A stretch of DNA of 64,000 nt from Bacteroidota bacterium (GTDB lineage Bacteria > Bacteroidota > Bacteroidia > B-17B0 > Aurantibacillaceae), in assembly GCA_021155905.1 (NCBI GenBank), contig JAJNBG010000010.1, positions 97,073-161,072 on the forward strand. The letters run 5' to 3'. The notes under the pieces were generated by a model, which ran no database searches, was not told where the DNA came from, and saw only the letters and a list, made by a program, of their open reading frames with translations. Shown here one piece after another: positions 32,600 to 42,381 of the stretch. A program made the translations under genes and the position numbers. The number at the start of each line of letters is the position of its first letter. Within the stretch, counting starts at the first letter, position 1.

Positions 32600-35500
32600 T
32601 TGTTATCCGTTTTCGGATATGCGGGATCTAAAGTTGATCCTCCTATACGTTTATCTCATTCTTCTCATATATGGTTTGCTGAAAATAAAGGCCAATGGAA
32701 CAATAAAGTCTTGTATGAAGGTAAATTCAAAGGAGGAAAAGTTTTTCTTGAACAGCAGGCTTTTACTTACATTTTTTATCCGGCAGAAGGCCTGAAAGCC
32801 CTGCAGCATAAATTCCAGGAGAATCCTTCCTCAGAAAACAAAGCTGCACAACATTCTGTAAAAATGAAATTTTTGGAAAGTAATCCAAACGCCAACATTA
32901 TTAAACAGGATTCCAATACGTTTTTTGAAAATTATTTTATAGGGAAAGATCCCTCCAAATGGGCTTCCGGGGTAAAGTCATATAAGCGCGTGATGTACCG
33001 TAACCTCTACACGGGAATTCATGTAAAATCGTTCAGCGATAAAAATAATTTCCGGTTCGATTTCATAGTGGACCCCGGTGCCGATGTCTCGCAAATAAAA
33101 ATGCAATTTGAGGGACAAAACCGTTTGAGTATTTCCAACGGAGATTTGGTGATTCATACAGAAGTAGGGGATATCAGCCAGCAAGCTCCCTATTCCTATC
33201 AGGTAATTGAGGGAAAAGAAGTTAAAATCAAATGCGCGTATGCTTTAAAAAATAATAAGCTGACCTTTACTATCGTTGATGATTATGATAAACGTTTTCC
33301 ATTAATCATCGATCCCACGCTGGTGTTTGCCACCTATACCGGTTCTCTATCTGATAACTTCGGCATGACAGCGACGTATGATGCTCAGGGAAATGCATAT
33401 ACAGCAGGTGTATGCTTTGATACCGGGTACCCGCTTTCAACGGGTGCTTTTCAGGTAAACTTTATGGGTGATCGTGATATTTCTGTTTCTAAATTTGATC
33501 CGCAGGGTGTTAATTTATTATTTTCTTCTTACCTGGGAGGGACAGATACAGAATCACCACAAAGTATTGTGGTAGACAGCCAGGGGGAACTGATTGTATT
33601 CGGGCAAACTAATTCTACGGATTTTCCGGTTACATCTGGAGCTTTTCAAACTACCCATGCAGGTGCTTCTGATTTTATTATTTCCAAATTTAATACTACC
33701 GGTACAATGTTGCTGGGAAGTACGTTTCTGGGAGGAGCGTTCAATGATGGAGTGAATTCAGCATTTTTGAAATACAATTATTCGGATAATTTAAGAGGCA
33801 GTGTGATTGTGGATGATTCCGATAACGTATACATTTCAGGCTGCACCTTTTCCACGAACTTTCCGGTTACGGCAGGGTGCCTGCAAAATACCATTGGTGG
33901 AGCGCAGGACGCATGCTTTGCGAAGTTTAAGCCAAATCTCACGTCGCTGGTTTTTAGTTCTTACCTTGGAGGAACGGGATATGACGGGATATATAATATT
34001 GCGCTGGATGATAATAATAACATGTATGTTACCGGCGGAACCGAAAGTTCTGATTTTCCAATCACAAGCGGGGCATTGCATACGTCTACACAAGGCCCGG
34101 TTGATGGATTCATCAGTTTGATTTCGAGTAACGGAAGTAATCTAATGGCCTCTACCTACCTTGGCACCGATGCTTATGATCAGTGTTATTTTATACAACT
34201 TGACAAGCAGGGCAAGGTATATGTTTACGGTCAAACAGAAGGTGCTTATCCTGTAACGGCCGGGGTCTATTCCAATGCAGGGAGTGGACAATTTATTCAT
34301 TGCCTGAACGCCAATCTGAGTTCCACTATGTTTTCTACGGTTATCGGCTCGGGAGATGGCAATCCTGATATTGTGCCATCTGCGTTTTTAGTGGACGTTT
34401 GTGGGAATATTTATTTATCCGGGTGGGCGGGCTTTAAAGCAATCAACAGTACTAACGGACTTCCGGTTACCTCGAATGCCTTTTTAAGCACAACCGATGG
34501 TAAAGATTTTTATTTTATGGTACTTAATAAAGACGCCCTCTCCTTACAGTACGCTACTTTTTTCGGTGGGGCACTCAGTCATGAGCATGTGGATGGAGGA
34601 ACCAGCAGGTTCGATAAATCGGGAATTATTTATCAGGCCATTTGTGAAAGTTGCGGGGGTAATGACGATATGCCGGCGACTCCAAATGCCTGGTCTACAC
34701 AAAACGGATCATCTAATTGTAATAATGCAGTGGTTAAGTTTACCTTTAATGCGAACCTCACGGCAGCGAATATATCCGTACCGCCAACTGGCTGCGCCCC
34801 ACTATCTGTCAACTTCGTTAATAACAGTGTGAATGGCTCAAATTATTTTTGGGATTTTGGTGATGGGCAAACATCTACTGTCTTTGCGCCTTCTCATACC
34901 TATACTAATTCCGGTGTGTTCACAGTCCGGTTAATTTCCAGAAACGCTGCCACCTGCAACGTGTCGGATACTACCTATGCCAACATTACGGTGATTCCAC
35001 AATTTTCCCTGACACCTGTCCAGTATACAACCGCAGGATGTACGCCGTTATTCGTTAATTTTATTAATAGCAATACCACTAATGCAACCTATTCCTGGAA
35101 TTTTGGAGATGGCGGCACCTCCGCTTTGTCTGCCCCATCGCATACCTATAATACGGTGGGTATTTATACAGTTCAGCTTATTGCTAACAGCAATAGTGCA
35201 TGCAGCCCAATTGATACCGTTTATTCTACTATATCCGTTATTTCTCAGCTCACATTAACCCCTATTCCGGACATCATAATTTGCAAGGGAGACTCCGCGG
35301 TACTTAATCTTACTACGAATGCTGCCGGTTGCAATTTCACATGGACACCCAATACTTATATAAGTAGCGCCTCGGTTCAACAGCCGAAGGCTTCGCCACC
35401 GGATGATATAATGTATCGTGTCACAGCGGGAGCTAACGGTTGCCTTGCTTATGACTCGGTAAAATTAGTGGTGAATGAAAATGATATTAAAATTCTGATG

Positions 35501-36412
35501 GATCCTTTACATACCTGTATTGATGATACCATTATTTTAAAAGCAAACCAGGTGTCTTCTAATTATAACTGGAGCAACGGTCAGAATAGTTCCCAGATCA
35601 ATGTATTTCAGCCAGGCTGGTATTATTTAACGACAATCGAAAACAACTGTCTGGCGAAAGACAGTATGCGAATTGACTCTTTTGTGCATGTGAACATACC
35701 TGCCAGTACGGTCTCCTTATGTAAAAAGGATATAGTTCAATTAACAGCTCCATTTGGAGACTACGGTTATTCCTGGCTTCCTGATTATAGAATCGATAAC
35801 ACCACAATTTATAATCCCCAGGTCGGTCCACTGCAAAACACTACTTATTCGCTGGCATTGGCAAACGGGCCATGTATTTCAAACGGAACGTTTACTGTGA
35901 CGGTATTACCGTTACCAACTTTGACGGTTACACCAAAACAGATAGAAGTGTTTTCCGGAGAACAGGTAGAGATACATTGTTTATCAGATACGATTTGCAC
36001 ATGGAGCACCGATTATTTGTTATCCTGCAGTTTCTGTAATACCAGTATTGCTACGGCGGAATCGAGTATCACGTATTATGCGACCGTCCAAAATAACTAC
36101 GGCTGTAAAGCAAGAGATTCTGTTGAGATTAAAGTCACGCCAACCCTTTATATACCAAATAGTTTTTCACCCAATGGTGACCTGATCAACGATATTTTTA
36201 AACCGGAGTATACCGGTTTCGTTGAAATTGAATTACTGATTTTTGACAGATGGGGAGCCTTGATTTTCAGAACTAATGATCTGGGAGGAGGATGGAACGG
36301 AACATACAGAGAGGGCAATTGTGAGTTAGGAGTATATGTATACAAACTTACTGCGACAGATCTTTACCAAAAGACTACTGAAAAAGTGGGACACGTGACT
36401 TTAATTAGGTAG
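32600..36412 (+). CDS. Giant secreted PKD/SBBP protein with T9SS type B (gliding-motility-associated) C-terminal domain
   Basis: 1270 aa from the TTG at 32600. Seen: an N-terminal region of the DUF7948 kind (IWFAENKGQWNN near 24), SBBP beta-propeller repeats (about 245-700, with FSSYLGGT...D and DFPVTSGAFQ units), two PKD domains (about 715-895, each with FGDG and an SHTY turn), Ig-like segments, and a C-terminal type B sorting domain with YIPNSFSPNGDLINDIF, FDRWGALIF and GVYVYKLTA. Family: exported by T9SS, often adhesive. The start is doubtful: the same frame extends upstream through a perfect signal peptide but lacks ATG (see findings). Ligand unknown. A consensus promoter precedes it. Confidence 0.88.
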   Translation: MLSVFGYAGSKVDPPIRLSHSSHIWFAENKGQWNNKVLYEGKFKGGKVFLEQQAFTYIFYPAEGLKALQHKFQENPSSENKAAQHSVKMKFLESNPNANIIKQDSNTFFENYFIGKDPSKWASGVKSYKRVMYRNLYTGIHVKSFSDKNNFRFDFIVDPGADVSQIKMQFEGQNRLSISNGDLVIHTEVGDISQQAPYSYQVIEGKEVKIKCAYALKNNKLTFTIVDDYDKRFPLIIDPTLVFATYTGSLSDNFGMTATYDAQGNAYTAGVCFDTGYPLSTGAFQVNFMGDRDISVSKFDPQGVNLLFSSYLGGTDTESPQSIVVDSQGELIVFGQTNSTDFPVTSGAFQTTHAGASDFIISKFNTTGTMLLGSTFLGGAFNDGVNSAFLKYNYSDNLRGSVIVDDSDNVYISGCTFSTNFPVTAGCLQNTIGGAQDACFAKFKPNLTSLVFSSYLGGTGYDGIYNIALDDNNNMYVTGGTESSDFPITSGALHTSTQGPVDGFISLISSNGSNLMASTYLGTDAYDQCYFIQLDKQGKVYVYGQTEGAYPVTAGVYSNAGSGQFIHCLNANLSSTMFSTVIGSGDGNPDIVPSAFLVDVCGNIYLSGWAGFKAINSTNGLPVTSNAFLSTTDGKDFYFMVLNKDALSLQYATFFGGALSHEHVDGGTSRFDKSGIIYQAICESCGGNDDMPATPNAWSTQNGSSNCNNAVVKFTFNANLTAANISVPPTGCAPLSVNFVNNSVNGSNYFWDFGDGQTSTVFAPSHTYTNSGVFTVRLISRNAATCNVSDTTYANITVIPQFSLTPVQYTTAGCTPLFVNFINSNTTNATYSWNFGDGGTSALSAPSHTYNTVGIYTVQLIANSNSACSPIDTVYSTISVISQLTLTPIPDIIICKGDSAVLNLTTNAAGCNFTWTPNTYISSASVQQPKASPPDDIMYRVTAGANGCLAYDSVKLVVNENDIKILMDPLHTCIDDTIILKANQVSSNYNWSNGQNSSQINVFQPGWYYLTTIENNCLAKDSMRIDSFVHVNIPASTVSLCKKDIVQLTAPFGDYGYSWLPDYRIDNTTIYNPQVGPLQNTTYSLALANGPCISNGTFTVTVLPLPTLTVTPKQIEVFSGEQVEIHCLSDTICTWSTDYLLSCSFCNTSIATAESSITYYATVQNNYGCKARDSVEIKVTPTLYIPNSFSPNGDLINDIFKPEYTGFVEIELLIFDRWGALIFRTNDLGGGWNGTYREGNCELGVYVYKLTATDLYQKTTEKVGHVTLIR

Positions 36413-36427
36413 ATAATTTTTTTTTGG

Positions 36428-36435
36428 TACATTTG
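36428..36435 (+). promoter_or_regulatory. Putative -7 element (TACATTTG) abutting the second permease gene
   Basis: TAnnTTTG match ending 5 bp before the ATG at 36441, so the mRNA would have no or almost no leader. No -33 match. Confidence 0.4.
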
Positions 36436-36440
36436 GATTT

Positions 36441-37874
36441 ATGAAAAAATCCCTGAACTTATTTGACACCACGCTATTAGTAGCTGGCTCGATGATTGGT
36501 TCAGGGATTTTTATTGTGAGCGCGGATATTGCGCGTGTGGTTGGTTCGGCGGGCTGGTTATTGGTGGTGTGGATTTTATCAGGAGTCATTACTTTATTCG
36601 CAGCCTTAAGTTACGGTGAGTTAGCCGGCATGATGCCACAGGCAGGCGGACAATTTGTATACATCAAAAAAGCTTTTGGAGATTTAGTCGCGTTCGTTTA
36701 TGGATGGACCGTTTTTTTAGTTATCCAAACCGGTGTGATTGCTGCCGTGGCAGTTGCTTTTGCAAAATTTACCGGAGTGTTCATCCCTTTTTTCGAAGAG
36801 GGGAATGTCATGTTCCAGGTAGTTCAATTGAAAATAACGAGCGCCCAATTATTGGCCATCTTCATCATTGCTTTTTTAACCTTCATTAATACACGAGGGA
36901 TTGAAAATGGAAAAGCGATTCAAAGGATTTTTACTTCAGCCAAACTTATTGCTCTCTTTGCTTTAATTATTGTAGGTATCTACTACGGTGTTAATAACGG
37001 GATTTTGTCACAGAACCTATCTCATGCATGGGACGCGAAACAGGCGGATGGCAATGGTGGCTTTTTTTCTTTATCAGGAACGTCTTTGGCAACAGCCTTA
37101 GGTCTGGCAATGATCGGTTCTTTATTCAGTAGTGATGCCTGGAACAACGTTACCTTTATTGCGGGTGAAGTAGAGAATCCGAAGCGCAATATTCCTCTCG
37201 GTTTATTTTTTGGTGTTTCTATTGTTACCCTGATTTACGTTTTAGCGAATGTGGCTTATTTATGTTTATTGCCATTGGAAGGAAGCCCGGATGGGTTGAC
37301 AGTGGCTGAGCAGGGGATGATGTTTGCGCAAAAGGACAGAGTAGGTACAGCCGCCTTGTTTGTTGTGTTTGGCGATATTGCTAAATATTTAATGGCAGCT
37401 TTGATCATGGTGTCTACGTTTGGATGCAATAACGGATTAATTTTAGCAGGCTCCCGTTTGTTTCAATCCATGGCGAAAGATGGTTTGTTTTTTAAGACGA
37501 CGGCCAAATTGAATAAATTTAATGTACCTGCCAGAGCTATGATCTTTCAGGCAATCTGGGCTTCCCTGTTATGTTTAAGCGGTTCTTATGGTGATTTGCT
37601 GGATTACTGTACTTTTTCATCCCTGATTTTTTACATCATTACTATAGCCGGTTTATTTGTTCTGCGGAAAAAAATGCCGGATGCCGAAAGACCCTACAAA
37701 GCATTTGGTTACCCGGTCATCCCGGCCTTATACATTGTGTTAACCACTTTAATTTGTATCGATCTCCTCGTTTATAAAACGTTCAATTGCGGCATGGGAT
37801 TGTTGATCATCGCGTTAGGTGTACCTGTTTATTTTATGTTTAAGCGGACAAACAATGGCGTTTCAGAAAATTAG
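36441..37874 (+). CDS. APC-family amino acid permease (LAT-like)
   Basis: 477 aa with about 12 membrane helices. Seen: TM1 LLVAGSMIGSGIFIVSADIA (13-32) with the substrate-binding GSGIF, YGELAGMMPQAGGQFVYIKK near 55-74, and SDAWNNVTFIAGEVENP near 233-249. These motifs are close to L-type (LAT/SteT-like) exchangers and distinct from the CAT-like permease at 30980. Probable role: amino acid uptake or exchange at the inner membrane; substrate not assigned. Its last 20 bp overlap the helix-hairpin-helix gene. Confidence 0.9.
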   Translation: MKKSLNLFDTTLLVAGSMIGSGIFIVSADIARVVGSAGWLLVVWILSGVITLFAALSYGELAGMMPQAGGQFVYIKKAFGDLVAFVYGWTVFLVIQTGVIAAVAVAFAKFTGVFIPFFEEGNVMFQVVQLKITSAQLLAIFIIAFLTFINTRGIENGKAIQRIFTSAKLIALFALIIVGIYYGVNNGILSQNLSHAWDAKQADGNGGFFSLSGTSLATALGLAMIGSLFSSDAWNNVTFIAGEVENPKRNIPLGLFFGVSIVTLIYVLANVAYLCLLPLEGSPDGLTVAEQGMMFAQKDRVGTAALFVVFGDIAKYLMAALIMVSTFGCNNGLILAGSRLFQSMAKDGLFFKTTAKLNKFNVPARAMIFQAIWASLLCLSGSYGDLLDYCTFSSLIFYIITIAGLFVLRKKMPDAERPYKAFGYPVIPALYIVLTTLICIDLLVYKTFNCGMGLLIIALGVPVYFMFKRTNNGVSEN

Positions 37875-38766
37875 ATCTTTTTTATTTAATTTTTTTCATT
37901 TCAACAAGCAGGAACGTAATGGCGTTTTTGTCCTTTGTATCATTATTGCCGTTCTATTTACTATTCGCCAGTTATTGCCATGGATGATTACGGATCCTGA
38001 GCCGGTGCAGCTTATTAATGTTACTGTTAATAGTCCGGTTCCTGATTCAGCAAAAGAGAATGATGGAAATGATAATATTTCCAAAGAAATAGTTTCTGTA
38101 TCAGCTGAAAGGTTCGTGTTCAATCCTAATACGATCACGCAGGATGAAGCCATGAAACTAGGCTTTTCAAAGAAGCTGAGCGCTACCCTGATTAATTTCA
38201 GGAATAAAGGTGGTAAGTTTTATAAACCGGGTGATTTAAAAAAGCTTTATGGTTTGTCCCCGTCCCTATTTGAGGAATTAGAATCCTATGTGTTAATACC
38301 AAATGAACGCAAGGAATTTAAAAAAGACACGGTTTATCCAAAAAAAGTATATGAGAAGAAGATATTCACTAAGGAACTCGTTGATCTTAATATGGCTGAT
38401 AGCCTGGCTATTGTTTTTTTAAAAGGAATTGGCCCCGGCTTTACCAAACGTATCCTGAAATACCGTAGCATGTTAGGCGGTTTTCATTCGGTTAATCAGT
38501 TAAGAGAAATATACGGAATGACAGATAGTTTATTCATGATACTTTCTTCTCAAATTAAATTAAGTGATAATACAATTAATAAAATCCCCATCAATGCTAT
38601 TGATTTCAATTCCTTAAGAAAACACCCTTATTTTAATTTTCAGTCAGCCCAGGCTATTATTAATTACCGTTTCAAACATGGTAAATTAACCGAGGCAACG
38701 ATCAGAGAACTGGGTGTATTCAGTGATGAAAAGCTGAGGTTGATTATGCCTTACCTGAGTTATTAA
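37855..38766 (+). CDS. Membrane-anchored helix-hairpin-helix (ComEA-like) protein
   Basis: 303 aa from the ATG at 37855, chosen because MAFQKIRSFLFNFFHFNKQE is the usual start of this Bacteroidota family; the 12 codons before it, inside the permease gene, are unlikely. Seen: one membrane helix (about 22-42), a linker, then three HhH units (about 85-140, 180-240, 250-303), the middle one with VDLNMADSLAIVFLKGIGPG. ComEA proteins bind DNA for uptake; in this multi-HhH form DNA binding is inferred only. It overlaps the permease gene by 20 bp. Confidence 0.8.
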   Translation: MAFQKIRSFLFNFFHFNKQERNGVFVLCIIIAVLFTIRQLLPWMITDPEPVQLINVTVNSPVPDSAKENDGNDNISKEIVSVSAERFVFNPNTITQDEAMKLGFSKKLSATLINFRNKGGKFYKPGDLKKLYGLSPSLFEELESYVLIPNERKEFKKDTVYPKKVYEKKIFTKELVDLNMADSLAIVFLKGIGPGFTKRILKYRSMLGGFHSVNQLREIYGMTDSLFMILSSQIKLSDNTINKIPINAIDFNSLRKHPYFNFQSAQAIINYRFKHGKLTEATIRELGVFSDEKLRLIMPYLSY

Positions 38767-38817
38767 TCTTAAAACTTCAGTTTTGTCTATTCCTCTTAAA
38801 AATGTATTTTTACAGGG

Positions 38818-40707
38818 ATGCATAAGATACTCGAGTTTTTCTGGAAGTATAATTTACCACGATGGTCGATTTTAATTATTGACCTGATCATTTGTGCATT
38901 TTCTTTAACGCTAGCTTTTTTTTTAAGATTCAATTTTAAATCTATTCCGGCAAACGAACTTGAGAATTTTCCGATAGTGTACGCTCTGGTGTTGAGTGTT
39001 CGTTTAATTGCATTCATTTTTTCAAAAACATATAAGGGCGTCGTTCGTTATACGGGTGCAAAGGACGCCAGCAGGATCTTTGTGATTGTTTTATTGAGTA
39101 GTTTTTTCCTTTTCATAGTTAATTTATTTACGCGTCAGATCTTTTTTGGTTATTACATCATCCCTCATTCGGTGATTGTGATTGATGGTTTGGTGACTAT
39201 CTTTATCATGATCAGTTCCCGTTTGGCCATCAAAGCTATTTACTTTGAGAATAAAAATCCAGAGAAACAAAAAACGCAGGTGATTATATATGGCGCCGGA
39301 GAAAGTGGCATCATCACTAAACGTACTCTTGACAGAGATGCTGCAGTGCGTTATAAAGTGGTCGGTTTTATTGATGATGATGAAAAGAAAAAAGGACGAA
39401 GCCTGGAAGGTGTGTTTGTTTATCCAACTTCTAAGTTGGGTGAATTAATCAAAGATAACGCCGTGGAATCGGTGATTATCAGTATTCAGAATTTGCCTCC
39501 TCATAAAAAGAACGATGTTATTGATGAGTGTTTGCAGCATGGTGTCAGGGTGTTAAACGTCCCGCCTGTTGCCAAATGGATCAACGGAGAATTAAGTTTT
39601 AACCAAATTAAAAGTATCAACATTGAAGAGCTGTTGGAGCGTGATCCGATTAAACTGGATAATGCTTTAATCAACCAACAGATCAACAATAAAATTATTT
39701 TGATTACCGGTGCAGCAGGATCTATCGGAAGTGAGCTGGCCAGGCAGTGTGCTAAATTTAATCCCTCTTTATTGGTCTTATTGGATCAGGCTGAAAGTCC
39801 ACTACATGAGCTGGAACTGGAGTTCAATGAAAAATTAAGTACTTGTAAACACGAGGTGGTCATTGGTGATGTTAGAAACCAGGAACGCATGCGTAATGTC
39901 TTTAATACCTTCAAGCCGCATATTGTATTTCATGTCGCTGCTTATAAGCACGTGCCGATGATGGAAAACAATCCGTCCGAATCCATCCTGACAAACATTT
40001 TGGGAACTAAAACGGTTGCCGATCTGGCTGTTGAATTCAAGGTGGAAAAGTTTGTAATGGTTTCTACGGATAAAGCAGTAAATCCAACGAATGTTATGGG
40101 GGCTTCCAAGAGGATCGCTGAAATCTATATTCAGAGTTTGGGTAAAACTACGTCCACCAAATTTATCACCACGCGTTTTGGAAACGTGTTGGGATCCAAC
40201 GGTTCTGTGATTCCCCGTTTTAAAAAGCAAATAGAAGAGGGTGGTCCAATCACGATTACACATCCTGATATTACCCGTTTCTTTATGACTATACCGGAAT
40301 CCTGTCAATTGGTTTTAGAAGCCGGCTGCATGGGGAAGGGTGGTGAAATTTTTGTATTTGATATGGGGCAATCCGTCAAAATCATCGACCTGGCCCGTAA
40401 AATGATTAAGCTCTCTGGTTTAAAAGAAAATGTGGATATCAAAATTGTTTACACCGGTTTAAGGCCAGGTGAAAAATTGTTTGAAGAGTTATTGGCGAGT
40501 TCAGAAAACACGCTGCCAACTCACCATCAGCAAATATTAGTAGGAAAGGTTCGTGAGTATGAATTCTCAGAAGTCATCCAATTCATCAATGAGTTAATTT
40601 TGTTATTTAATACCCAGGATAATGTGCGAATTGTTTCCAAGATGAAAGATATCGTTCCAGAATTTGTGAGTAATAATTCCGTTTTTCAAACCCTAGATAA
40701 ATCATAA
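38818..40707 (+). CDS. Membrane NDP-sugar 4,6-dehydratase/epimerase (CapD/PglF/WbpM type)
   Basis: 629 aa. Seen: four N-terminal membrane helices (about 12-115), a CoA-binding-like Rossmann domain with IYGAGESGI near 157 (about 145-270), and a C-terminal SDR domain with TGAAGSIGSE near 295, HVAAYKHVPMME near 377 and STDKAVNPTNVMG near 415. In this branch the active site is the Ser-Thr-Asp-Lys pattern rather than Tyr-x-x-x-Lys. Family role: UDP-GlcNAc 4,6-dehydration, leading to diacetylated or rare sugars for surface polysaccharide or O-glycans. It is followed by the PafA-like gene with a 1-bp overlap, yet no other polysaccharide gene is near. Confidence 0.92.
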   Translation: MHKILEFFWKYNLPRWSILIIDLIICAFSLTLAFFLRFNFKSIPANELENFPIVYALVLSVRLIAFIFSKTYKGVVRYTGAKDASRIFVIVLLSSFFLFIVNLFTRQIFFGYYIIPHSVIVIDGLVTIFIMISSRLAIKAIYFENKNPEKQKTQVIIYGAGESGIITKRTLDRDAAVRYKVVGFIDDDEKKKGRSLEGVFVYPTSKLGELIKDNAVESVIISIQNLPPHKKNDVIDECLQHGVRVLNVPPVAKWINGELSFNQIKSINIEELLERDPIKLDNALINQQINNKIILITGAAGSIGSELARQCAKFNPSLLVLLDQAESPLHELELEFNEKLSTCKHEVVIGDVRNQERMRNVFNTFKPHIVFHVAAYKHVPMMENNPSESILTNILGTKTVADLAVEFKVEKFVMVSTDKAVNPTNVMGASKRIAEIYIQSLGKTTSTKFITTRFGNVLGSNGSVIPRFKKQIEEGGPITITHPDITRFFMTIPESCQLVLEAGCMGKGGEIFVFDMGQSVKIIDLARKMIKLSGLKENVDIKIVYTGLRPGEKLFEELLASSENTLPTHHQQILVGKVREYEFSEVIQFINELILLFNTQDNVRIVSKMKDIVPEFVSNNSVFQTLDKS

Positions 40708-42341
40708 TGAAAAAAATATTTGTTCTTTTTATAATTTCAAATGCCATATTCGCTCAAACCAAGCCAGTTGTTAACGCGTTAAAGCAACCCAAATTAGTAG
40801 TCGGAATTGTGATCGATCAAATGCGACAGGATTACATTTACCGGTACTGGAATAAATTCGGAAATGGTGGGTTTAAGAAGATCATCAACGAAGGTTTTTT
40901 TTACAAAAATGCACATTACAATTATGTCCCTACATATACCGGACCTGGACACGCTTCCATTTATACTGGAACAAGTCCCGCAACACATGGCATTATTGGT
41001 AATGATTGGTTTGTAAAGGAAACAGGGAAAATGACCTATTGTACTTATGATGAAAAAGCAAAACCTGTAGGAACGGAGAGTGCTGCAGGATCAATGTCTC
41101 CGAAAAATTTATTAGTGACTACTATTGGAGACGAGTTAAAATTAAATACAAATCAGCAGTCCAAAGTGTTTTCTGTTTCTTTCAAAGACCGAAGTTCCAT
41201 ATTGCCTGCCGGACATAGTGCCAATGGTGCTTTTTGGTTTGATGGAAGTAACGGTAATTTTGTTTCCAGCAGCCATTACATGAACCAGTTACCTGCCTGG
41301 ATGAATGATTTTAATAACCGGAACTTGGCTAAACAATATTTATCGCAGGGGTGGAACACTTTATATCCTCTTTCCAGTTACGTGGAAAGTATTGCTGATC
41401 AGAATAACTACGAGTCTGCACCTAACAAGAAAGAAAATCCTGTTTTCCCGTATGAATATAAAAAGCAATTAGATCAGAATGATTATTCTATATTAAAAGC
41501 AACACCTTATGGAAACACCATTGTGAAAGATCTTGCATTGGCCTGTTTAAAATCAGAGCAATTGGGGAAAGGGAAAGTGGCCGATATGCTATGTGTCAGT
41601 TTTTCGTCAACGGATTACGTGGGACATTATTATGGTCCCCGCAGTGTTGAGGTAGAAGATGTGTATCTGCGACTGGACAAAGACCTGGAAGAGTTGATCA
41701 ATACATTAAATTCAACTGTTGGAAAAGATAATTACGTTCTTTTTTTAACGGCAGATCATGGTGCCTGTGATGTTCCGGCTCATTTAAGGGATTTGAAAAT
41801 TCCGGGCGGTTATGTTAATGAAGATGCTCTGGAAAGAACCATTAAATCCTTTTGCAGGAATTTATACGGGGATAGTTTGGTCCTGACTCTTGAGAATCAA
41901 CAATTATTTTTAAACGAAAATAAGATCTATGAGTTGAAGTTAAGCAAGCAGATCGTAGAGCAAACTCTGGCCAATTATTTATTGTCGATCAAAGGAGTTG
42001 CGGAAGCATATTCTTCTGAAGTTTTAAGAAATGAAAATTTTACAGACGATTCGTTTAAATACCTTATTCAGAAAGGATATAATCATGTGCGCAGTGGTAA
42101 TGTAGTTTATTCCTATAACCCGGCCTGGATGGAATATCAGGAGACTGGCACGACACATGGTGCATCTTATAGTTATGACACGCATGTACCTGTATTGTTT
42201 TATGGAATGGGGATACCAAAAGGCAGCACTGTTAGAAAAGTACATGTGGTGGATATTGCGCCAACGATTTCGATGATTCTGCATACCTCTTTTCCGAATG
42301 GTACCACCGGTAAACCATTGGAAGAAGTGATCGCAAAATAA
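40707..42341 (+). CDS. pafA: PafA-type alkaline phosphatase
   Basis: 544 aa, exported (signal peptide MKKIFVLFIISNAIFAQ). Seen: metal ligand Asp in VIDQMRQD (D37), nucleophile Thr78 in TYTGPGHAS, the active-site Asn in IIGNDWF (N99), and the Lys/Arg pair in SFKDRS (K160, R162) that marks phosphate monoesterase activity in Chryseobacterium PafA. Zinc ligands follow in FSSTDYVGHYYGP, LTADHGA and THGASYSYD. Periplasmic or secreted Ca- and phosphate-insensitive phosphatase by analogy. It starts 1 bp inside the stop of the upstream dehydratase gene (TAATG). Confidence 0.88.
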   Translation: MKKIFVLFIISNAIFAQTKPVVNALKQPKLVVGIVIDQMRQDYIYRYWNKFGNGGFKKIINEGFFYKNAHYNYVPTYTGPGHASIYTGTSPATHGIIGNDWFVKETGKMTYCTYDEKAKPVGTESAAGSMSPKNLLVTTIGDELKLNTNQQSKVFSVSFKDRSSILPAGHSANGAFWFDGSNGNFVSSSHYMNQLPAWMNDFNNRNLAKQYLSQGWNTLYPLSSYVESIADQNNYESAPNKKENPVFPYEYKKQLDQNDYSILKATPYGNTIVKDLALACLKSEQLGKGKVADMLCVSFSSTDYVGHYYGPRSVEVEDVYLRLDKDLEELINTLNSTVGKDNYVLFLTADHGACDVPAHLRDLKIPGGYVNEDALERTIKSFCRNLYGDSLVLTLENQQLFLNENKIYELKLSKQIVEQTLANYLLSIKGVAEAYSSEVLRNENFTDDSFKYLIQKGYNHVRSGNVVYSYNPAWMEYQETGTTHGASYSYDTHVPVLFYGMGIPKGSTVRKVHVVDIAPTISMILHTSFPNGTTGKPLEEVIAK

Positions 42342-42369
42342 ATGCAATAAATTCAGAGACTATTTATTG

Positions 42370-42377
42370 TACCTTTG
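42370..42377 (+). promoter_or_regulatory. Putative -7 element (TACCTTTG) abutting the Sua5/YciO gene
   Basis: TAnnTTTG match ending 4 bp before the ATG at 42382, so transcription would begin at or inside the start codon. No -33 box seen. Confidence 0.45.
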
Positions 42378-42381
42378 CGCC

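Noticed and set aside
33807..34121. Plus-strand 104-codon frame inside the giant T9SS gene
   Set aside because: It overlaps the SBBP repeats in another frame and repeats with them; no start context and no independent features.
39835..40308. Antisense open frame of 157 codons inside the CapD-like gene
   Set aside because: It mirrors the conserved SDR domain; the protein is rich in His/Arg/Asn with no recognisable fold, as expected of a shadow frame.
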